A stretch of 19,149 bases of DNA from CAZMGG01 sp964565715 (GTDB lineage Bacteria; Planctomycetota; UBA1135; UBA2386), in NCBI GenBank assembly GCA_964565715.1, contig CAZMGG010000111.1, positions 1-19,149 of the forward strand, in the 5' to 3' direction. Shown one piece after another: positions 5,495 through 13,862 of this stretch; the first letter of the stretch is position 1; every line of letters begins with the position of its first letter. Under the pieces are notes generated by a model. That model saw nothing but the letters and a program-made list of their open reading frames with translations, did not search any database and was not told the DNA's origin. Position numbers and translations under genes: made by a program.

Positions 5495-7012
5495 ATGAAG
5501 TTCCACGCCGCGTCCGCCCTGCTCTCGCTCTCCCTGCTCACCATGGCCCCTGGGCTCGCCCAGGGCCTGTCGCTGGACAAGACCGGCGGCGGCATCGGCG
5601 ACGCCGCCCGCTTCCAGCTGCGCGGGCCGCAGAACGCCCTGCACCTGATCCTGTTCGCGCTGAGCGAGCAGACCACGCCGGTGCCGGCGCTGGGCGTGAC
5701 GCTGGCGATCCCGGACACCTTCGCCGGCCCGTCGGCGGCGATCCCGGGCTTCCTCGGCCGGTTGAACGGCAGCGGCGTGGGCAGCGCGACGCTGCCGATC
5801 CCCAACGACGCGGTCTTCGCCGGCCTGACGGTGCCGTTCCAGGCCATCGCCGAGCAGCCGCCCTACATCGTGTCGAACCTGGTGCGCGTGACGGCGCAGC
5901 TGCGTTCCACCTTCGCGCCGCCGCTGAACCAGCCGCCGGTGCCCATCGTCGGCGGCGGCTTCGCCACGGCGCCGAACGGCGAACTGCTGTTCGTCGGCGG
6001 CTCCGGTCCCGTGGCGCAGCGCTACAAGTCGCGCACGGAGGAGTGGGAGCTGGCGGGGACGACCTTCGGCGTCGGCCTGTTCGCCCAGACGACCGGTCTG
6101 CCCGACGGCCGCGTGCTGTTCACCGGCGGCCTGGACGCGACCGGCCAGCCGACCACCGCGGCGGCCGTCTACGACCCGGTCACGCAGGTGACCACGACCC
6201 TGGCGATGGCCACCGCCCGCGCCGGTCACGGCGCCTCGGTGATGGGCAACGGCCGGGTGCTGATCACCGGCGGTTTCAACGTCTTCAACCTGACCAACCC
6301 GTTGGCCTTGTTCACGGGGCTGCTGAACACCACCGAGATCTTCAACCCCGCCACCAACACGTTCGCCGCCGGGCCGAACATGCTCGAGGCGCGGGCGTTG
6401 CACAGCTCGACCACGCTGACCAACGGCAACGTGCTGGTCGCCGGCGGCCTGTCGCTGCTGCCGATCGTCAACATCCCGACGGTGTCGCAGACCGCCTACC
6501 GCTTCAACCCGGCCACCAACAGCTTCGGCCTGCCGGCGGTGTTCACCGGCAGCCGCTTCCTGCACAGCGCGGCGCCGCTGAGCGACGGCAAGGTGCTCTT
6601 GTGCGGCGGCGTGACCCTCGACCTGTCCGTGTTCCTGACCACCGGCAACGTCGCCGACATCATCGTCGGCACGCGGACCGACTGTCAGCTGTTCGCGACG
6701 GGCGCGTTCGGCTTCGGCACCTTCACCACGGTGAACGGCATGCAGGAGGGACGGGCCGGTGCGGCGATCGCGCCGCTGCCGAACGGCGGCGCGCTGGTGG
6801 CCGGCGGCTTCCAGCTGGTGCTGGACATCCCGACCTCGACCTTCGTGTTCAACCCGACCGCCAGCGCCGACGTGTTCGCCCAGTGGCCCAACCGCTTCAC
6901 GCCGACCGGGTCGATGGCCCAGGCGCGACTGTTCCCGGTGTCGGCAAACCTGCCCGACGGCACCGTCATGATCGTCGGCGGCGGTGCGCCGGCCGAGGTC
7001 TACCAGCACTGA
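5495..7012 (+). CDS. Secreted kelch-repeat beta-propeller protein (505 aa)
   Basis: The start at 5495 gives a signal peptide (M-K-F-H-A-A-S-A-L-L-S-L-S-L-L, cut near G-L-A-Q-G). Residues about 25-145 resemble the accessory module found at the C-terminus of neighbouring secreted proteins, here moved to the N-terminus (I-P-N-D-A-V-F-A-G-L-T-V-P-F-Q-A). From about residue 150 there are about seven kelch-type strands: G-E-L-L-F-V-G-G, G-R-V-L-F-T-G-G, G-R-V-L-I-T-G-G, G-N-V-L-V-A-G-G, G-K-V-L-L-C-G-G, G-A-L-V-A-G-G and G-T-V-M-I-V-G-G, alternating with Y/F-x-P-x-T segments. This fits a galactose-oxidase/kelch propeller used for binding; I see no oxidase active-site motif. No Shine-Dalgarno sequence before the start. 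Probably surface-exposed. Confidence 0.85.
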   Translation: MKFHAASALLSLSLLTMAPGLAQGLSLDKTGGGIGDAARFQLRGPQNALHLILFALSEQTTPVPALGVTLAIPDTFAGPSAAIPGFLGRLNGSGVGSATLPIPNDAVFAGLTVPFQAIAEQPPYIVSNLVRVTAQLRSTFAPPLNQPPVPIVGGGFATAPNGELLFVGGSGPVAQRYKSRTEEWELAGTTFGVGLFAQTTGLPDGRVLFTGGLDATGQPTTAAAVYDPVTQVTTTLAMATARAGHGASVMGNGRVLITGGFNVFNLTNPLALFTGLLNTTEIFNPATNTFAAGPNMLEARALHSSTTLTNGNVLVAGGLSLLPIVNIPTVSQTAYRFNPATNSFGLPAVFTGSRFLHSAAPLSDGKVLLCGGVTLDLSVFLTTGNVADIIVGTRTDCQLFATGAFGFGTFTTVNGMQEGRAGAAIAPLPNGGALVAGGFQLVLDIPTSTFVFNPTASADVFAQWPNRFTPTGSMAQARLFPVSANLPDGTVMIVGGGAPAEVYQH

Positions 7013-7107
7013 TCCGGCGCCGGCCGGGCCAGGGGCGGGGATTGCCCGTCCCACGGTGCCCGCTAGCCTTCCCGCGCCCCCGCTCCGTACCCAACCCCGC
7101 TGCCAAC

Positions 7108-9129
7108 ATGAAACGCCACATCCTCTCCGCACTCCTCCTTGCCTCGCTGGCGCCGTTGACGGCCCAGACGATGCAGCTCGCCACGCCGATTGGCAACACC
7201 ACGTTGGCGCCGTCGAATCCGCCGAGCGGGGCCAACTCGTACTTCTTCGACCTGACGGTCACCAGTCCGGGCGGCATCCTGGTCAGCCAGATCGACGTCA
7301 ACGTGACGCTGGGCGGCGTCGGCAGCCTGGATGTCTACGTCACCTCGGTGGGCGGCACCTTCCTGCCCAACATCTCGCTGCCGGCGGCCTGGACCCTGGT
7401 CGGCACGGCACCGATGGCGTCGCTCGGCAACGGCGTGTGGTCGCCCGGGCCGATGACGGCGCCGTTCTTCCTCGCGCCGGGCACCTACGGCGTCTGCCTG
7501 CACCACGTCGGCATGCAGTGCCGCTACACCAATCCGGGCACCGGTCCGACGCTCTACAGCGATGCCAACCTGTCGCTCGACTGCAGTCTCGGCCGCGTGC
7601 GCAACAGCACGCCGACCAACGCGTTCACCGGCGGCACCGGGCCCAATCCGCGCGTGCACTCGATGCGCTGGACCTACACCACCAACGCCCAGGTGGTCGA
7701 CTTCGGCGCCACGCCGACCCGCGGCGCCACGCCGCTGACGGTGCAGTTCAGCGACCGGTCGTTCAGCGGTCTGCCCGGCGGCATCGTCGCCTACGCCTGG
7801 GATTTCGACGGTGACAGCATCGTCGACTCGACCCTGCAGAACCCGACCCACACCTACAACACCTGCGGTGACTGGTCGCCGACGCTCACCATCGTCGACA
7901 CCAGCGGCCCGTACTCGATCACCAAGACCAACCTGATCCAGACCGACGTGCTGGTGACGGACTTCACCACGACGATGCCGGCCGCCAACACGCTGCAGTT
8001 CACCGACACCACCCAGCCGGCGCCGCAGTCGTGGGCCTGGGACCTGGACGGCGATTCGCTGGTGGACTCGACGCTGCCGAACCCGGTGTTCGTCTACCCG
8101 GCCGCCATGGCCTGCAACGAGGTGATCGTCACCCTGACCGTGCAGCGCGCCTGCCGGGCGCCGGTGGTCCTCACCCGCCGCGTGGCCGTGGCCGAGAACA
8201 TGACCACCCGCTTCGACGGCGGCACGTTCACCACCACCGGCGCCACCGGCGGCACCAACTTCTTCGACGTGAACGTCACCGCACCGCAGGGCATCGTGAT
8301 CTGCGCGATGCACGTGCACAGCAGCGCCGCCGCGTCGACGCCGATCGGCATCAACGTGTGGTCGACGCCGGGCACCTACGTCAACAACCACCAGAATGCG
8401 GCGGTCTGGCGCCTGATCGGCACCGGCAACGGCACCTCGGTCGGCGGCGTCGGCGGCCGCACGTTCGTGCCCATGGCGCAGCCGATCTACCTGGCCCCGG
8501 GCAGCCACGGCATCGCCGTCGAGCACGTCGGCGCCTCGCCTTTCTACATCAACGTCGGCGGCAACCAGACCTTCACCAACGCCGACCTGTCGCTGACCGC
8601 CGGCCTGACCCAGACCACCGACCTGATCGGCAACCCGATCTTCAGCCCGACCGCCACGGTGTTCTCGCCGCGCATCTGGAACGGCGCCCTCTACTACACG
8701 AAGTGCAGCGTCGTGGCCGACGCCGGCTACACGTTCTTCGCGCCGGGCTGCGCCGGCAGCAACGGCGTGCCGGGCAACGTCGTCGCCAACCCGCCGCGCA
8801 TCGGCACCACCATGTCGGCGACGCTGACCAACCTGCCGTCGGGCTTCAGCGCTGCGTTCTACCTGCTCGGCTTCAGCCGCACCAACTCGCTGTTCGGGCC
8901 GCTGCCGCTGGATCTGACCGGCTTCGGCGCGCCGGGCTGCCACGCCCGCGTCAGCGCCGACTCCTCGACGTTGCTGCTGGGCGCCGGTTCGGCGACCTTC
9001 AACCTGGCGCTGCCGAACAACCCGGCGCTGCTCTGCACGCAGTTCTACGCCCAGGGCATGTCGCTGGATCCGGTCAACGCGCTCGGCGCGGTGATGACCG
9101 ACGCCGCCGCCGGCATCATCGGCCGCTAG
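7108..9129 (+). CDS. Secreted PKD-domain protein with duplicated domain and C-terminal module (673 aa)
   Basis: The start at 7108 gives a signal peptide (M-K-R-H-I-L-S-A-L-L-L-A-S-L-A-P-L-T-A-Q); the frame is open far upstream only because of high GC. Order: domain X (about 21-190), PKD 1 (about 195-280, Y-A-W-D-F-D-G-D-S), PKD 2 (about 282-360, S-W-A-W-D-L-D-G-D-S), a second copy of X (about 363-530), then the accessory module from about 541 (Y-T-F-F-A-P-G-C-A-G-S, G-A-P-G-C near the middle, F-Y-A-Q-G near the end). Both X copies share F-F-D-(L/V)-x-V-T-(S/A)-P and L-A-P-G-(T/S)-x-G-(V/I). PKD domains are Ig-like folds common in surface proteins. Likely a structural or adhesive extracellular protein; no enzyme domain seen. 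A GC hairpin follows the stop. Confidence 0.9.
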   Translation: MKRHILSALLLASLAPLTAQTMQLATPIGNTTLAPSNPPSGANSYFFDLTVTSPGGILVSQIDVNVTLGGVGSLDVYVTSVGGTFLPNISLPAAWTLVGTAPMASLGNGVWSPGPMTAPFFLAPGTYGVCLHHVGMQCRYTNPGTGPTLYSDANLSLDCSLGRVRNSTPTNAFTGGTGPNPRVHSMRWTYTTNAQVVDFGATPTRGATPLTVQFSDRSFSGLPGGIVAYAWDFDGDSIVDSTLQNPTHTYNTCGDWSPTLTIVDTSGPYSITKTNLIQTDVLVTDFTTTMPAANTLQFTDTTQPAPQSWAWDLDGDSLVDSTLPNPVFVYPAAMACNEVIVTLTVQRACRAPVVLTRRVAVAENMTTRFDGGTFTTTGATGGTNFFDVNVTAPQGIVICAMHVHSSAAASTPIGINVWSTPGTYVNNHQNAAVWRLIGTGNGTSVGGVGGRTFVPMAQPIYLAPGSHGIAVEHVGASPFYINVGGNQTFTNADLSLTAGLTQTTDLIGNPIFSPTATVFSPRIWNGALYYTKCSVVADAGYTFFAPGCAGSNGVPGNVVANPPRIGTTMSATLTNLPSGFSAAFYLLGFSRTNSLFGPLPLDLTGFGAPGCHARVSADSSTLLLGAGSATFNLALPNNPALLCTQFYAQGMSLDPVNALGAVMTDAAAGIIGR

Positions 9130-9150
9130 GCGGTCGATCCGATCGAAGGC

Positions 9151-9172
9151 GCCGCCGGGTCCGCCCGGCGGT
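9151..9172 (+). terminator. GC-rich hairpin after the PKD gene
   Basis: A perfect 8-bp stem (CCGCCGGG at 9152-9159 with CCCGGCGG at 9164-9171, loop TCCG, plus an outer G-T pair) lies 22 bases after the stop. It has no T-run, so intrinsic termination is uncertain; it may stabilise the 3' end or simply reflect GC content. Confidence 0.4.
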
Positions 9173-9222
9173 GCCGGCCGCCGCGCCGCGGTTGCCGCTG
9201 GCCAGGGGCGAAGGCGCCGAGC

Positions 9223-11424
9223 ATGCTTCTGCGGATGCCGAGTCCGCGCCGCGCGTTCTGCCTCCTGCTGCTGCTGACGGCCGTGCTGCCGGCGCAGGCG
9301 CCGAAGGTCGGCGCAGCCGGCGACCTGGCCCGGGCCGAGGTGCTCGGCGCCGACGACCTCGGCCGGGATCGCGTGCTGGCGGCCATCGCCGCGTCGAAGG
9401 CCACCGCGCGGCTCGGCCACCCGGACGCCGCGCGGGAGGCCTGGCTGCGCTTCGTCGAGGTGCGCGCCAGCGGCTGCCTGCGCAGCAACGGCCACCTGCA
9501 GGCCACCGCCGCTGTGCAGTGGGACGCCGATCGGGAACGGCTGCGCATCGAACTCGTGCCGGGGCCCCGCTTCCGTTGCGGCCTGGTCGAGGCGCGCGGC
9601 AACCAGGCGGTGGCCACCGCGGCGCTGGCGGCGGCGTTCGCCGAGCGCTGGCAGCCCGGCGAGCCGGTCCGCCTCTCGGCCAGCTTCGGCGCCGAGCTGA
9701 GCGAGCGCCTGCGGCAGGCCTACCGGCAGGCGGGTCACCACGGCGTCGAGGGCGGCATCGAGGTCGAACCGCGGGACGACGGCACGGCGACGCTGGTGGT
9801 GACGGTGCGCGACGAAGGGCCGCTGCATCGGGTCGCTGCGGTCGCCGTCGAGGGCGAGCCGGACGCGACGGCGCGGGAAGCGGTGACGGCGCGGCTGCAG
9901 GAACTGGTGGGGGAGCCCTGGCACGCGGCCACGCGGGAACGGCTGCAGGCCAGCATCGACGCGCTGGCGCGCTACCACCCGGTGACGGTGGAGGATCGTG
10001 CCGGCGCCGACGGTGCCGTGGCGCTCACGGTGCGCGTCGTGCCGGTGACGTTCGGCCTGCCGATCGCTGCGGAACGGCCCGAGCTGCCGCGCCTGCGTGC
10101 GGGCCGCGACTGGCTGCTGGCGGCGCTGGCCAGCACCCACGCGTTCCACGTCCTGCTGGAGGCCAGGCCCGGCCAGGGACCGATCCGGGTGCGGACCCTG
10201 GAGGCCTGGCTGTCGGGCCAGGGCCTGCTGGTGCGCGCCGACGGCGTGCAGGCCGGCGAACGCGAACTCGGCGAGGTGTGGCTGTGGGGCTCTGCCGACG
10301 GCTTCGGCCTGTGCCTGCCGGGCGCGCGGGTGTGCGCCACTTTCGACGTGGACCTGCAGACCCGCCTGCAACTGCGGCTGGTGCCCGAGTCACCGGACAG
10401 CATGGAGGCCCGCTGGGGTGTGGGCTGGTCCAACCGCAAGCCGGGCCAGCCCGCCATCGGCCTCGACGCGGTGATCTCCGACCTGGCCTTCGCCCGGATC
10501 CTGACCAGCGACCAGCAGCAGGTGCGGCTGCAGGACGGTGTCCTGGAAGTGGTGCCGCTGACGGGCGACGCCCGCCTGCGCGTCCTGGCCGATGACACGG
10601 TCGAACTGCGCGCCAGCGTCGACGAGGAACCGGGCCGGCTGTCGGTGGAACTGGCGCCGTCGGTGCTGCAGAAGCGGCTCGCCGGCCTGCAGGAGGAGTG
10701 GCGCGCGGCGGGCGTCGTCGACGGCGACCTGCGGGCGTTGCTGGGGGCCACCGGCGCCGCGGAGCTGATGCAGGCCGCGTGGCAGCAGGTCGGTCGCGCG
10801 GTTGGCGCGGAGCTGCCGGCCGCCGCGCAGGTGACGGAGCTGTGGCCGCTGCTGCGCGCGGTGGCGGCGGCGCAGCCGGCGTTCGCCCGGCCGGCGGACG
10901 AGGCGGCGGCGGCCATCCGGCTGCCGGAGGCAGGCGTGCGGGCGACGTTTGCCGACCAGCTGCTCGAGGTGCTGGCCCTGGACCAGCCGTTCGGGTCCTG
11001 GTGCGAGCGGCTGCACCGCGTCCAGGCGCAGCTGCGCACCGCCGGCAGCCGGACCGAGGCCGAGGCGAGCCTGCGGGAGTGGGCGGCCTGGTGGGACGAC
11101 CATGCGCCCGGTGCAATCGGCCATTGGCTCGCCGCCGAGGCCTTCGCCGCCCGTGGGGTGGGCCAGCTCGCGCAACGGCTGGCGGCAGGCGCCCGGGAGC
11201 ACCTCGATGCCGCGGCCGCCGGCGCCGAACTGGCGTCGTTGCTGCCCCGGACGGTCCTGCCGGCGATCGGTGCGGCGGTGCGCGCCGACCCGGCGGTGCG
11301 GGCCCTGGTGGCGGCGGCAGACGACGCCGACGACACGGCGCTGGGGGCGGCCACGGTCGAGGTCCTGTGGCAGCGCCTCCTGCGGTCGGTGCTGGCCGCC
11401 CGCCTGCGGGCGCTGGCGGGATGA
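9223..11424 (+). CDS. Exported POTRA-like protein without an evident outer-membrane barrel (733 aa)
   Basis: The start at 9223 (or ATG 9235, four codons on) gives a signal peptide P-R-R-A-F-C-L-L-L-L-L-T-A-V-L-P-A-Q. Residues about 75-275 read like tandem POTRA units of the BamA/TamA family: L-R-I-E-L-V-P-G-P-R-F, V-E-A-R-G-N-Q, L-S-E-R-L-R-Q-A-Y-R-Q-A-G-H-H, T-L-V-V-T-V-R-D-E-G-P, V-A-A-V-A-V-E-G-E-P. BamA-type proteins continue into a 16-strand barrel; here the rest is a mixed region and then an Ala-rich, probably helical C-terminal third (about 490-733), with no barrel signature or terminal aromatic residue. It may be a periplasmic scaffold or a diverged assembly factor. The next gene starts 45 bases downstream on the same strand, so the two may be cotranscribed. 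Specific function not known. Confidence 0.7.
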   Translation: MLLRMPSPRRAFCLLLLLTAVLPAQAPKVGAAGDLARAEVLGADDLGRDRVLAAIAASKATARLGHPDAAREAWLRFVEVRASGCLRSNGHLQATAAVQWDADRERLRIELVPGPRFRCGLVEARGNQAVATAALAAAFAERWQPGEPVRLSASFGAELSERLRQAYRQAGHHGVEGGIEVEPRDDGTATLVVTVRDEGPLHRVAAVAVEGEPDATAREAVTARLQELVGEPWHAATRERLQASIDALARYHPVTVEDRAGADGAVALTVRVVPVTFGLPIAAERPELPRLRAGRDWLLAALASTHAFHVLLEARPGQGPIRVRTLEAWLSGQGLLVRADGVQAGERELGEVWLWGSADGFGLCLPGARVCATFDVDLQTRLQLRLVPESPDSMEARWGVGWSNRKPGQPAIGLDAVISDLAFARILTSDQQQVRLQDGVLEVVPLTGDARLRVLADDTVELRASVDEEPGRLSVELAPSVLQKRLAGLQEEWRAAGVVDGDLRALLGATGAAELMQAAWQQVGRAVGAELPAAAQVTELWPLLRAVAAAQPAFARPADEAAAAIRLPEAGVRATFADQLLEVLALDQPFGSWCERLHRVQAQLRTAGSRTEAEASLREWAAWWDDHAPGAIGHWLAAEAFAARGVGQLAQRLAAGAREHLDAAAAGAELASLLPRTVLPAIGAAVRADPAVRALVAAADDADDTALGAATVEVLWQRLLRSVLAARLRALAG

Positions 11425-11469
11425 CTTTGTGTTGGAGCGAACGGGCTGCCGGTCCGTAGAACGGCGCCC

Positions 11470-12507
11470 ATGAAGTCCGCCCTCCGCCGCGTCGGCCTCG
11501 TCGCCGTCTCGCTCCTGCTGGTGCCCGCGGGCATCGCCCAGGAGCCTCCCGTTCCGCCGCAGCCGCCGCAGCCGGCGAAGCCCGTCGATCCGGTCAAGCC
11601 CGCGGTCCTGATCGCCCCGCCGGTGCCGGCCCGCCAGCAGACCCAGCAGGAGCTGAAGCAGAAGCGCACCGACAAGCTGCAGAAGCCGGTGTTCCAGAAC
11701 GCCGCCTGGCGCCTCGACTACGACGCGGCCCGCGAGGAGGCCCGGAAGGACGGCAAGCTGCTGCTGGTCTACTTCACCCGCAGCTACGCGGGTTGAGCCC
11801 CGTGCGACCAGCTGGAGAGCCGGGTGCTCTCCACCAAGGAGTTCGCCGAGTGGTCGCAGAAGGTCGTGCTGTTCCTGCACAACACGTCGCGGGTCGAGGA
11901 CGAGCCGTATCCGCACCTGCTGCGCGAGAAGGGCGGCAACGGTTTTCCGACCGTGAGCTTCCTCGACGCCGAGGGCACGCTGCTGGAGCAGGTGGGCCAC
12001 GTGACGCCGGTCGACCAGCTGGAGGCCGCGTTCCAGCGACTGCGGCACTGGCAGGAGCTGCGCGCCGCGGTGAGTGCGGGCAAGGCCGATGCCGCGCAGG
12101 AGAAGGAGCTGTTCCTGCTGGAGTTGAAGATGGGCAACCGGCCCTATGCCGAGATGCTGCAGCGTCGTGATCGTCTGACCTGGAGCGACGACGAAGGGGC
12201 GCAGATCCGGCAGCACCTCGTCAACCTGCAGTTCCGCGACATCCTGGTGGCCCGCGGTGAGGACCTGGCGGCGGCGGGCAAGGAGTACCTGGCGATGTAC
12301 CGCGAACAACGGATCCCGGACAGCGCCCAGGACACCTCGTTCTGGCAGGGCATCTTCGCCCGCTGCGTCGCCGACCAGGACGCGACGACCTTCGCGGCGG
12401 TGCTCGCCGACCTCAAGGTGCGGAAGCAGGGCGATCGGCGGCTGGAGCGCTACCTGGTCCAGCTCGAGCAGCAGCTCGAGCAGCTGAAGGCGGGCGGCGG
12501 CAAGTAG
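11470..12507 (+). CDS. Thioredoxin-like selenoprotein, exported, UxxC motif (345 aa with Sec at 109)
   Basis: One frame runs from ATG 11470 to TAG 12505-12507, interrupted only by TGA at 11794-11796. Read as selenocysteine, the TGA gives Y-A-G-U-A-P-C-D-Q-L-E, exactly where thioredoxins carry CxxC, so Sec109 and Cys112 would be the redox pair. Homologous-looking sequence continues unbroken on both sides: L-L-L-V-Y-F-T-R-S before it, and G-N-G-F-P-T-V-S-F-L-D with the expected cis-Pro (about residue 160) after it. Residues 1-24 are a signal peptide (ending A-G-I-A-Q), 25-55 a Pro-rich linker, about 76-190 the thioredoxin fold, and the rest a helical C-terminal part. A perfect hairpin follows the TGA at SECIS distance. 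Likely a periplasmic thiol reductase or isomerase. A nonsense mutation is the alternative. Ordinary gene calling would give two ORFs, the second starting at 11824. Confidence 0.8.
11813..11833 (+). promoter_or_regulatory. Bacterial SECIS-like hairpin after the in-frame TGA
   Basis: An 8-bp perfect stem (TGGAGAGC at 11813-11820 with GCTCTCCA at 11826-11833) holds a 5-base loop CGGGT. The loop starts 24 bases after the TGA. Bacterial SECIS elements lie within the coding sequence just after the UGA, with a short apical loop having a G among its first two bases; this one fits in distance, stem and loop (GGU present). SelB would bind it during Sec insertion (inference). Confidence 0.7.
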
Positions 12508-12511
12508 CCGC

Positions 12512-12526
12512 GCCGCCCGCGGCGGC
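12512..12526. terminator. Hairpin between convergent genes
   Basis: GCCGCC (12512-12517) pairs with GGCGGC (12521-12526) around a 3-base loop, exactly between the stop of the selenoprotein gene and the stop of the DUF819 gene on the other strand. It could serve both directions; there is no T-run. Confidence 0.4.
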
Positions 12527-13822
12527 TCAGCCGTGCCAGAGGCCGTTCACCAGGCGCAGCCCGTGGCCGCAGAGCAGGCCGCCGACGGTGCCGACCACGT
12601 AGCCGGCGATCGCCAGCAGGGCGCCCACCGGCGCCAGGGCCGGGCTGAAGGCCGAGGCGACGATCGGCGCCGAGGCGGCGCCGCCGATGCACGACTGCGA
12701 GCCCACCGCGGCGAAGAAGATCGGCGCCCGCAGCCAGCGCCGTACCAGCAGCATCGCGGTGGCGTGGAACGCCATCCACAGGGCGCCGATGGCCAGCAGC
12801 GGCGTGTTGCGCGGGTCCAGGACCTGGGCGAATTCGGCCTTGGCGCCGATCGACGCCACCAGCAGGTAGAGGAAGACCGAGCCGACGGCGGCTGCGCCCT
12901 TGCCCTGCAGGCGGCGTGCGGGCGTGAACGACAGCACGAGGCCCAGGAGGGTGACCAGCACGATCTTCCAGGCGAAGCGGCCGAGAATGTCGTTCTCCGG
13001 CACCACGGCGAACAGCAGGTCGGCGCCCACCGACGCCAGCACCGCGCCGCCGATGCCCAGCGCGGCGATGGTCAGCAGCGCCGGCAGGTCGGTGGGGGCG
13101 GCGATCTGCGCCTCGTACTCCTCGGCCCGCCGTTGCACGTCGTCGACGGCGCTGCGGTCGGCGCCGATCCGCGCGTCCATGGTCTTGTTGCGGGCGGCGA
13201 AGAACAGCAGCGCGACCATCCAGGCGTTGGCCACCGCCACGTCGACCACGACGATCACGCCGAACATGGCGTCGGAGATGGCGAAGTTGCGGCCGATGGC
13301 GGCGAAGTTGGCGCCGCCGCCGATCCACGAGCCTGACAGCGCTGCCAGCCCGCGCCAGGCGGCGTCGGCGTGTTCGGGCGCGATCAGCCAGCCGAGCAGC
13401 AGGTAGGCCAGCGGGCCGCCCACCGTCACGCTGATCGCGGCGGTCGCGAACAGCAGCAGCGCGTGCCGGCCGAGCCGCAGGATCGCCGGCACGTCGATGG
13501 CCAGGATCAGCAGCAGCAGGCTGGCCGGCAGCAGCCAGTCCATGATGAAGGCGTAGAGCGGATAGCCCGGCAGGCCCGCCGCCGGCGGTGCGCCGGGGAT
13601 CACGCCGGTGTTCGACAGCGCCGTCGGCAGGAAGTAGCAGAAGACCAGGATCGGCACGAAGCGGTAGACCACCGCCAGGCGCGTCTTCGCCAGCAGAAAG
13701 ACCAGGCCCAGGAGTCCGAGCAGGACCGCCAGCACCGGCACCGGCTCGGCGACCAGGGATTCCGACCACCAGGGCGCTGGCGTCTGCGGCGGTGGGAACG
13801 GGTGGTCTCCTCCGGAGGGCAT
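12527..13822 (-). CDS. DUF819 family membrane protein (431 aa)
   Basis: About ten hydrophobic segments fill the protein. Landmarks match the DUF819 (YjcL-like) family: V-Y-R-F-V-P-I-L-V-F-C-Y-F-L-P-T-A-L-S-N-T-G-V near residue 55, I-D-V-P-A-I-L near 108, G-S-W-I-G-G-G-A-N-F-A-A-I near the middle, and G-S-Q-S-C-I-G-G-A-A-S-A-P-I-V-A near the C-terminus. The two Gly-rich motifs sit in the two halves, as expected of an inverted-repeat transporter fold. The family is usually taken as inner-membrane permeases with unknown substrate; I cannot assign one. Start at ATG 13822 gives the usual length. It is the last gene of a three-gene set on this strand, 40 bases after the CBS gene, which might sense a nucleotide and modulate transport (inference). 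Confidence 0.85.
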   Translation of the reverse strand: MPSGGDHPFPPPQTPAPWWSESLVAEPVPVLAVLLGLLGLVFLLAKTRLAVVYRFVPILVFCYFLPTALSNTGVIPGAPPAAGLPGYPLYAFIMDWLLPASLLLLILAIDVPAILRLGRHALLLFATAAISVTVGGPLAYLLLGWLIAPEHADAAWRGLAALSGSWIGGGANFAAIGRNFAISDAMFGVIVVVDVAVANAWMVALLFFAARNKTMDARIGADRSAVDDVQRRAEEYEAQIAAPTDLPALLTIAALGIGGAVLASVGADLLFAVVPENDILGRFAWKIVLVTLLGLVLSFTPARRLQGKGAAAVGSVFLYLLVASIGAKAEFAQVLDPRNTPLLAIGALWMAFHATAMLLVRRWLRAPIFFAAVGSQSCIGGAASAPIVASAFSPALAPVGALLAIAGYVVGTVGGLLCGHGLRLVNGLWHG

Positions 13823-13862
13823 GGACCCAGGGGAGGCCCGCGCCGCGCCCCTGTCAAGCCAT

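Noticed and set aside
5422..7107. In-frame upstream extension of the PKD protein
   Set aside because: The extension lies over the kelch gene in another frame and is Arg/Pro-rich; the signal peptide at 7108 marks the real start.
7063..10371. A 1102-codon minus-strand frame
   Set aside because: It is antisense to the PKD and POTRA genes, is Arg/Gly/Ala/His-rich and has no recognisable domain.
11824..12507. Separate gene starting at GTG 11824
   Set aside because: It would begin in the middle of a thioredoxin fold, without the redox motif or signal peptide; the joined frame with Sec explains both parts.
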